Positions 13,884-17,462 of a DNA stretch of 17,462 nt are shown piece by piece. The translations under genes were made by a program, and so were the position numbers. The first letter of the stretch is position 1, and each line of letters begins with the position of its first letter. The notes beneath the pieces were generated by a model. It worked only from the letters and a program-made list of their open reading frames with translations, was not told the origin of the DNA and did not search any database. The DNA is from an uncultured Clostridia bacterium (GTDB taxonomy: Bacteria > Bacillota > Clostridia > TANB77 > CAG-508), in assembly GCA_944390505.1 (NCBI GenBank), contig CALXQF010000011.1, positions 1-17,462 on the forward strand, in the 5' to 3' direction.

Positions 13884-15533
13884 ATGAATTACAAAGATTT
13901 AGCAGATTTAATATTTCCAAATGCAAAACCAATTTCCTATTATGAAGAAAAATATCCAGAAAGGAATTTACCAGAAGGTGCTGTTGTAACAAGGTTTGCA
14001 CCAAGCCCTACCGGTTTTGTACATATTGGTGGATTAATGCAATGTGTGATTAATAGACAATTAACCAACCAAACACAAGGAGTATTTTTATTGAGAATAG
14101 AAGATACTGACCAAAAACGTGAAATTGAAAATGGGGTACAACAAATTGTAGATAGCATTCATGATTTTGGAATAGAGTTTGATGAAGGAATGATAGATGA
14201 AACACATGAAAAAGGAAATTATGGGCCATATAAACAAAGTGAAAGAAAAGAAATTTATCAAGCATATGCTAAATACCTATTAGAACAAGGCAAAGCATAC
14301 CCATGCTTTGCCACTGCAGAAGAATTAGAAGAAATGAGAAAAAAACAAGAAGCAGCAAAAATTAGACCAGGGTATTATGGCGTATGGGCAAAATATCGTA
14401 CTTTAACTGTAGAAGAAGCAGCTGAAAGAATCAAAAATGGAGAACCATATATTGTTCGTTTTAAATCAATGGGAAATGAAGAAAAGAAAATAAGACATCA
14501 TGATGTCATCAAAGGTAATATTGACTTCCCTCAAAATGACCAAGATATTGTCATTATTAAAGCAGATGGATTACCAACTTATCACTTTGCACATGCAGTA
14601 GATGATCATTTGATGAGGGTAACACATGTTATTCGTTCAGATGAGTGGGTTTCTTCTATTCCATTGCATTTAGAATTATTTCAAACATTAGGTTTCAAAA
14701 CGCCAAAATATTGCCATTATGCTCCGATTTTAAAAGAAGAAGATGGTAAAAAAAGAAAGATTAGTAAAAGAAAAGATCCAGAAGCTGCTGTTAGTTATTA
14801 TCATGAAGAAGGAATACCAGCAGAAGCGGTTTGCGAATATTTAATGAATATTGGGAATTCTAATTTTGAAAGTTGGAGAAGAGCAAATCCAAATGCTAAG
14901 ATGTCAGAGTTCAAATTTGATATTAGTAAAATGAGTGTAAGTGGAGCTATTTTTGACCTAGTAAAATTATTAGATGTTTCTAAAAATGTGATTGCAAAAT
15001 ATGATAAAGAAACTGTTTATGAGCAAACTTTAGAATGGGCAAAACGTTATGATGCAGAACTAGCACAAATGCTCCAAGATAAAGAATATTCTTTAAAAGT
15101 ATTGGGAATTGAAAGAGGAAATACAAAGCCAAGAAAAGATATTAGCAAATGGTCAGATGTCAAAAATGCCATTTTCTATATGTATGAGGATAAGTTTTTT
15201 GCACAAGATATTCACTATGAATATGACAAAATTCAAGATAAAGAAGAAATTAAAAAAATTTTATCTACTTATTTAGAAAAATATTTTAATATTAATGATG
15301 ATAAAAAAACTTGGTTTGATAAAATCAAAGACTTAGCAGAAGAATTAGGATATGCACGTGAAGTAAAAATGTATAAACAAGAACCAGAAAAATGGCCAGG
15401 ACATGTAGGTGATATTAGTACAGTAATCAGAGTGAGCCTTACTGGTAGAAGAAATACCCCGGATTTATATGAAATTATGCAAGTTTTAGGTGAAGAGAGC
15501 ATCAAAAGGAGAATTAACAAGTTGTTAGCTTAA
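13884..15533 (+). CDS. gltX: Glutamyl-tRNA synthetase
   Basis: This 549-residue class I synthetase charges tRNA with glutamate. The HIGH signature appears as H47-I-G-G in RFAPSPTGFVHIGG, and the KMSKS-type loop as K292-I-S-K-R296. DTD (in RIEDTDQKRE), GPYKQSER and LPTYHFAHAVDDHLM complete the catalytic core, and the C-terminal third is the helical anticodon-binding domain ending in RRINKLLA. The N-terminus is the longer clostridial form (about 30 residues before the core, with YYEEKYPERNLPEGAV). AAGGAG stands 9 nt before the ATG. If the genome carries gatCAB but no glnS, it may also charge tRNA-Gln; this window cannot tell. No T-box leader precedes it. Confidence 0.96.
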   Translation: MNYKDLADLIFPNAKPISYYEEKYPERNLPEGAVVTRFAPSPTGFVHIGGLMQCVINRQLTNQTQGVFLLRIEDTDQKREIENGVQQIVDSIHDFGIEFDEGMIDETHEKGNYGPYKQSERKEIYQAYAKYLLEQGKAYPCFATAEELEEMRKKQEAAKIRPGYYGVWAKYRTLTVEEAAERIKNGEPYIVRFKSMGNEEKKIRHHDVIKGNIDFPQNDQDIVIIKADGLPTYHFAHAVDDHLMRVTHVIRSDEWVSSIPLHLELFQTLGFKTPKYCHYAPILKEEDGKKRKISKRKDPEAAVSYYHEEGIPAEAVCEYLMNIGNSNFESWRRANPNAKMSEFKFDISKMSVSGAIFDLVKLLDVSKNVIAKYDKETVYEQTLEWAKRYDAELAQMLQDKEYSLKVLGIERGNTKPRKDISKWSDVKNAIFYMYEDKFFAQDIHYEYDKIQDKEEIKKILSTYLEKYFNINDDKKTWFDKIKDLAEELGYAREVKMYKQEPEKWPGHVGDISTVIRVSLTGRRNTPDLYEIMQVLGEESIKRRINKLLA

Positions 15534-15562
15534 ATATTACTAGCACAAACATATCATCAAAT

Positions 15563-15597
15563 AATACTAATATCTTAAAAAGATAAAAAATAGTATT
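15563..15597 (+). other. Two-part hairpin between gltX and the DUF951 gene
   Basis: AATACTA (15563-15569) pairs with TAGTATT (15591-15597), enclosing a second stem TATCTT/AAGATA (15571-15576 with 15580-15585). No T-run follows. The role is unknown; a leader structure for the small downstream gene is possible. Confidence 0.35.
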
Positions 15598-15660
15598 GTA
15601 GTGAAGAAGGAAAATATTAGTAATACATAAATATTAAGATGATAATGAGGAGAAAAGATA

Positions 15661-15852
15661 GTGGAATACCAAATAGGAGATATTGTGAGAACGAAAAAAC
15701 AACATCCTTGTGGAAGTAAACTATGGGAAATAACAAGAATAGGTGTTGACTTTAAACTAAAATGTTTAGGATGTGGACATATCATAACAGTAGAAAGACC
15801 AAAAGCACAAAAAATGATTACGAAAAAAATAGAAAAAGACCAACTATCATAA
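15661..15852 (+). CDS. DUF951 family small protein
   Basis: This 63-residue protein has the hallmarks of DUF951: an opening EYQIGDIVRTKKQHPCGSKLWE, then ITRIGVDFKLKCLGCGHIITVERPKAQK. The three conserved cysteines (HPCGS and CLGCG) suggest a small metal-binding or nucleic-acid-binding beta fold, but the function is not known. Members are widespread in Firmicutes and usually 60-70 residues. The start is GTG at 15661, with GAGGAG about 8 nt upstream. It follows gltX by 127 nt and is the last plus-strand gene; everything to its right is convergent. Confidence 0.85.
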   Translation: MEYQIGDIVRTKKQHPCGSKLWEITRIGVDFKLKCLGCGHIITVERPKAQKMITKKIEKDQLS

Positions 15853-15895
15853 TAAATTGACGAAAATGTAGTTAAGTATAAAATTAATAAGAGAA

Positions 15896-15940
15896 GTAAA
15901 AAAAGAGGTGAGCCTAACCATGTGGTTAGGCTCACCTCTT
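15896..15940 (-). terminator. Perfect 18-bp terminator hairpin of the minus-strand module
   Basis: AAGAGGTGAGCCTAACCA (15903-15920) and its exact reverse complement (15923-15940) flank only TG. On the minus strand the stem is followed by a run of seven T, making a very strong terminator 3 nt after the module's final stop codon. On the plus strand no T-run follows, so it serves the minus strand first, though it may slow convergent transcription from the DUF951 gene. Confidence 0.85.
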
Positions 15941-15943
15941 ACG

Positions 15944-16201
15944 TTATTTGGAGGACACGGTGGCGGACGTATTGCCGTCAGAAGGAACTTTATTCGAATC
16001 AGTAATCTCCTTGCCGCCGTATGCGGCAAAACACGCGCGAACAGTTTCGTCAAAGAACGTGGAGCCGGTAGGCATAAAAGATACGATTAGTCCTTTCTCA
16101 TCATAGACTGCTTAGCTCTCGCGGGAAGAGAAGGCTTTCATCACAGCCTTATCCATTGCGTCCAGGTCACTGAACCGATACCGCTCGATTTTCTCTGCCA
16201 T
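15944..16201 (-). pseudogene. Small G+C-rich foreign gene broken by one in-frame TAA
   Basis: Reading leftwards from ATG at 16201 (GGAGGTG 7 nt upstream), the frame encodes MAEKIERYRFSDLDAMDKA and onward to a TAA at 16112-16114 after 29 residues. The same frame stays open for 55 more codons (AVYDEKGLIVSFMPTGSTFF, later VRACFAAYGGKEITDSNK) to a TAA at 15944-15946. An 85-codon gene with one nonsense change fits best. A functional 29-residue peptide, or an unusual recoding event, is less likely. I recognise no family. My count for 15951-16200 is 126 G+C of 250 (50%), against 25-35% in sampled neighbours, and codons such as CGG, CTG, GCG and GGC are used that neighbours avoid. With its own promoter and terminator, it looks like horizontally acquired cargo. 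Confidence 0.6.
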
Positions 16202-16208
16202 AATATGG

Positions 16209-16215
16209 CACCTCC
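16209..16215 (-). promoter_or_regulatory. Ribosome binding site of the minus-strand small gene
   Basis: GGAGGTG on the minus strand stands 7 nt before the ATG at 16201. It fixes the start of the broken gene inside a longer open frame that begins at 16306. Confidence 0.8.
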
Positions 16216-16221
16216 AGAATT

Positions 16222-16253
16222 TATTTGCCCAAATAGAACAAATAGGGTATTTG
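16222..16253 (-). repeat. Paired TATTTG/CAAATA dyads in the module leader
   Basis: TATTTG-CC-CAAATA (16222-16235) is followed 3 nt later by CAAATA-GGG-TATTTG (16239-16253). The four 6-nt arms can pair in alternative ways, just ahead of the ribosome binding site on the minus strand. They may be protein operators or an RNA switch; the sequence does not decide. Confidence 0.5.
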
Positions 16254-16255
16254 CG

Positions 16256-16270
16256 TGTTCTTATTGAACA
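16256..16270. promoter_or_regulatory. Operator-like palindrome at the transcription start
   Basis: TGTTC-TTATT-GAACA is a perfect 5-bp dyad covering roughly +2 to +16 of the predicted minus-strand transcript, a classic repressor position. It is not the Firmicute LexA box, which has GAAC before GTTC. Confidence 0.45.
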
Positions 16271-16277
16271 TAATCTT

Positions 16278-16306
16278 ATTATAATACAAAAAAGCAATAA
16301 AGTCAA
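16278..16306 (-). promoter_or_regulatory. Consensus sigma-A promoter of the foreign small gene
   Basis: On the minus strand TTGACT (16301-16306), 17 nt, then TATAAT (16278-16283) match consensus except for one base. The predicted start is near 16271, giving a 70-nt leader before the ATG at 16201. Confidence 0.82.
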
Positions 16307-16307
16307 T

Positions 16308-16333
16308 GAAATGGCTTGATTTCAAGCAATTTC
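16308..16333. promoter_or_regulatory. 26-bp palindrome upstream of the module promoter
   Basis: GAAATGGCTTGA and TCAAGCAATTTC arms form a palindrome centred at 16320.5 with 11 of 12 arm positions paired. It lies 1 nt upstream of the -35 element (minus strand) and 40 nt past the engB stop. It may be a regulator site for the module or a weak engB terminator without a close T-run. Confidence 0.45.
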
Positions 16334-16373
16334 AGAAAATAAAAGTGAATGTTTACTTATATATTGATTTGAT

Positions 16374-16955
16374 TTAAATATATTTTTCAATTTCATCCCA
16401 TACTTTTTGAGTATAAATTTTTCGTTCACTAGAAAAAGGAAGAAAGACAATGTCTTTTAAGGGGTTCAAAATATCTTGTAAATCCTGAACAGATTGTTCT
16501 ACCTTTGTAATAGCAATTTTATCAGCTTTATTAGCAATTACAACACAAGGAAGGTTTGTTTTAAAAATATAGTTATACATCAATTTGTCATTGCTAGTTG
16601 GGTCATGGCGAATATCAATTAAAAAAATAATTAAAGCAATATTTTTACTTTTTTCTAAATATTCTTCTATAAAATTTCCTACTTTTACTTGTTCTTGTTT
16701 CGACATTTTGCTATATCCATAACCAGGTAAATCAACTAAATAAAATAAATTATCCATATTATAAAAATTAATTTGCCTTGTTTTACCAGGTTCACTACTT
16801 GTTCTAGCTAACTTTTTTCGGTTAACTAAAGTATTAATGAAAGAGGACTTTCCTACATTTGATTTTCCAACTAATACAATTTGAGGTAAGTTATCAGTAG
16901 GATATTGTTTAGGGCTTACTGCTGAAATTTGAAATCGCGGATCTTTAATATTCAT
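16374..16955 (-). CDS. engB: Ribosome biogenesis GTPase EngB (YsxC/YihA)
   Basis: This 193-residue TRAFAC-class GTPase is needed for late assembly of the large ribosomal subunit. All GTPase motifs are present: G1 as G30-KSNVGKS, the G2 Thr in PGKTRQINFY, G3 as D75-LPG with the family-typical YGYSKM after it, G4 as N142-KAD and G5 as SSE near 175. Length matches the family (190-200). AAAGGAG stands 7 nt before the ATG at 16955. It lies downstream of serS on the same strand, separated by the 134-bp inverted-repeat element, and is the only gene between that element and the foreign module. No good promoter was seen directly upstream, so it is probably transcribed with serS. Confidence 0.95.
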   Translation of the reverse strand: MNIKDPRFQISAVSPKQYPTDNLPQIVLVGKSNVGKSSFINTLVNRKKLARTSSEPGKTRQINFYNMDNLFYLVDLPGYGYSKMSKQEQVKVGNFIEEYLEKSKNIALIIFLIDIRHDPTSNDKLMYNYIFKTNLPCVVIANKADKIAITKVEQSVQDLQDILNPLKDIVFLPFSSERKIYTQKVWDEIEKYI

Positions 16956-16990
16956 ATATTTGCTCCTTTACATTTGTATAAGGTTTTAAA

Positions 16991-17124
16991 GGTAGAAGGT
17001 TATATATATCTTTTTATTGAAGTCTTAAGGTGGGGACCGACAAGTTACAAACTGTTAAACGGAGTTTATACAGTTTGTTCGCAGTTGGGGGACGTAAATA
17101 AAAAGATATATATAACCTTCTACC
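16991..17124. mobile_element. 134-bp element with perfect 28-bp inverted-repeat ends (MITE-like or structured RNA)
   Basis: GGTAGAAGGTTATATATATC and the next 8 bases (16991-17018) are exactly repeated as reverse complement at 17097-17124. The 78-bp interior is richer in G+C (35 of 78 by hand count) and holds another hairpin: ACAAACTGT, TAAAC, GGA, GTTTA, ACAGTTTGT with one bulged T. Two GGGGAC-like runs flank it. There is no coding capacity. I see no clear target-site duplication and no T-run after the arm on either strand, so it is not a typical terminator. A miniature transposable element, a REP-like palindrome or an RNase-processing site in the serS-engB transcript are all possible. Confidence 0.6.
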
Positions 17125-17153
17125 TCCTAACTGTGAATTATAGCTATGTAAAG

Positions 17154-17462
17154 TTATTTTCTAGGAATTAACTTTTCTGTTCCACCCATATATGGTCTTA
17201 AAACTTCAGGAATAATAACACTTCCATCTTCTTGATAATTATTTTCTAGTAAAGCAATTAACATACGAGGTGGAGCAACTACAGTGTTATTTAAAGTATG
17301 TGCATAATAATTTCCTTTTTCTCCTTTAATGCGGATTCCTAAACGTCTTGCTTGGGCATCAGTTAAATTAGAACAACTACCAACTTCAAAATACTTTTGC
17401 TGTCTAGGACTCCATGCTTCTACATCACAACTTTTGGCTTTTAAATCAGCCAAATCTCCACT
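17154..17462 (-). CDS. serS: Seryl-tRNA synthetase, C-terminal part (5' partial)
   Basis: The frame is open to the window edge and ends at TAA (17154-17156), giving 103 residues of the class II synthetase core that charges tRNA with serine. Recognisable parts are VEAWSPRQQKYFEVGSCSN, LTDAQARRLGIRIK, HTLNNTVVAPPRMLIALLEN (motif 3, with its Arg) and NYQEDGSVIIPEVLRPYMGG near the C-terminus. Usual SerRS has HTLNGTxLAxxR; here Asn replaces Gly (LNNT) and VVAPPR replaces the common loop, a mild variant also found in some Clostridia-type enzymes as far as I recall. The N-terminal coiled coil and motifs 1 and 2 lie outside the window. Confidence 0.93.
   Translation of the reverse strand, partial: SGDLADLKAKSCDVEAWSPRQQKYFEVGSCSNLTDAQARRLGIRIKGEKGNYYAHTLNNTVVAPPRMLIALLENNYQEDGSVIIPEVLRPYMGGTEKLIPRK

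Noticed and set aside
15567..15935. Minus-strand 122-codon open frame across the DUF951 gene
   Set aside because: It is antisense to a recognised DUF951 gene, has low-complexity Phe/Leu/Ser-rich composition typical of A/T-rich antisense frames, and has no ribosome binding site that I could see.
15908..16090. Plus-strand 60-codon open frame across the terminator hairpin and foreign module
   Set aside because: It begins inside the 18-bp terminator palindrome and runs antisense to a better-supported minus-strand gene that has promoter, ribosome binding site and terminator.
16256..16270. LexA (SOS) box at the foreign promoter
   Set aside because: The half-sites are in the reverse order (TGTTC then GAACA) relative to the Firmicute box with GAAC before GTTC.
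16929..17171. Plus-strand 80-codon open frame over the inverted-repeat element
   Set aside because: It is made largely of the inverted-repeat arms and the antisense of engB and serS ends, with no ribosome binding site and no protein-like pattern.
1..17462. CRISPR array, tRNA or rRNA genes
   Set aside because: No regularly spaced direct repeats beyond the two-unit hairpin repeat, and no tRNA or rRNA-like G+C-rich conserved stretches were seen on either strand.

Overview
The window is a strongly A+T-rich bacterial chromosome segment from a low-G+C Firmicute, most likely a Clostridia-type anaerobe. The evidence is AGGAGG-type ribosome binding sites throughout, consensus sigma-A promoters, GTG starts, RNase J, a DUF951 protein, a SigV/RsiV-type sigma/anti-sigma pair and short spacing between genes. 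No species call can be made from sequence reading alone.

Region 1 (1-8237) is the distal part of a type IV pilus operon: the end of a PilO-like protein, a short PilP-like membrane protein, a major-pilin-like prepilin, a prepilin peptidase, two minor prepilins, PilB, PilT and PilC. A ROK-family sugar kinase follows 1 nt after pilC, and the operon closes with a 15-bp intrinsic terminator. A hairpin sits just after the main pilin gene. A promoter-like site before pilB splits the pilin half from the motor half. None of the three prepilins has the usual Glu at mature position 5, and the peptidase lacks a recognisable GxGD motif.

Region 2 (8270-11167) is an envelope-stress module: an ECF sigma factor, an overlapping RsiV-like anti-sigma factor with a signal-peptidase-like site after its membrane segment, and a membrane-anchored NodB polysaccharide deacetylase. 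The order matches lysozyme-response loci of the sigV-rsiV-pdaV type. An ECF-type promoter (CAAAAC-N17-CGTC) precedes the sigma gene, suggesting autoregulation.

Region 3 (11168-15852) holds a small unknown gene whose terminator encloses its own stop codon, a 418-nt gene-free stretch, RNase J, GltX and a DUF951 protein. The gene-free stretch starts with a perfect TTGACA-N17-TATAAT promoter, carries several hairpins including a duplicated one, and ends in an intrinsic terminator 54 nt before the RNase J start. It is either an independent structured RNA or a transcription-attenuating leader of RNase J.

Region 4 (15853-17462) is on the minus strand: the 3' end of serS, then engB, with a foreign-looking element on each side of engB. 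Between serS and engB lies a 134-bp element with perfect 28-bp inverted-repeat ends and a second hairpin inside. Between engB and the convergent DUF951 gene lies a compact module of about 50% G+C in a roughly 30% background: consensus promoter, operator-like palindromes, a small reading frame broken by one in-frame TAA, and a perfect 18-bp terminator hairpin. The best candidates for undescribed biology are the RNA before RNase J, this module and the 28-bp inverted-repeat element.
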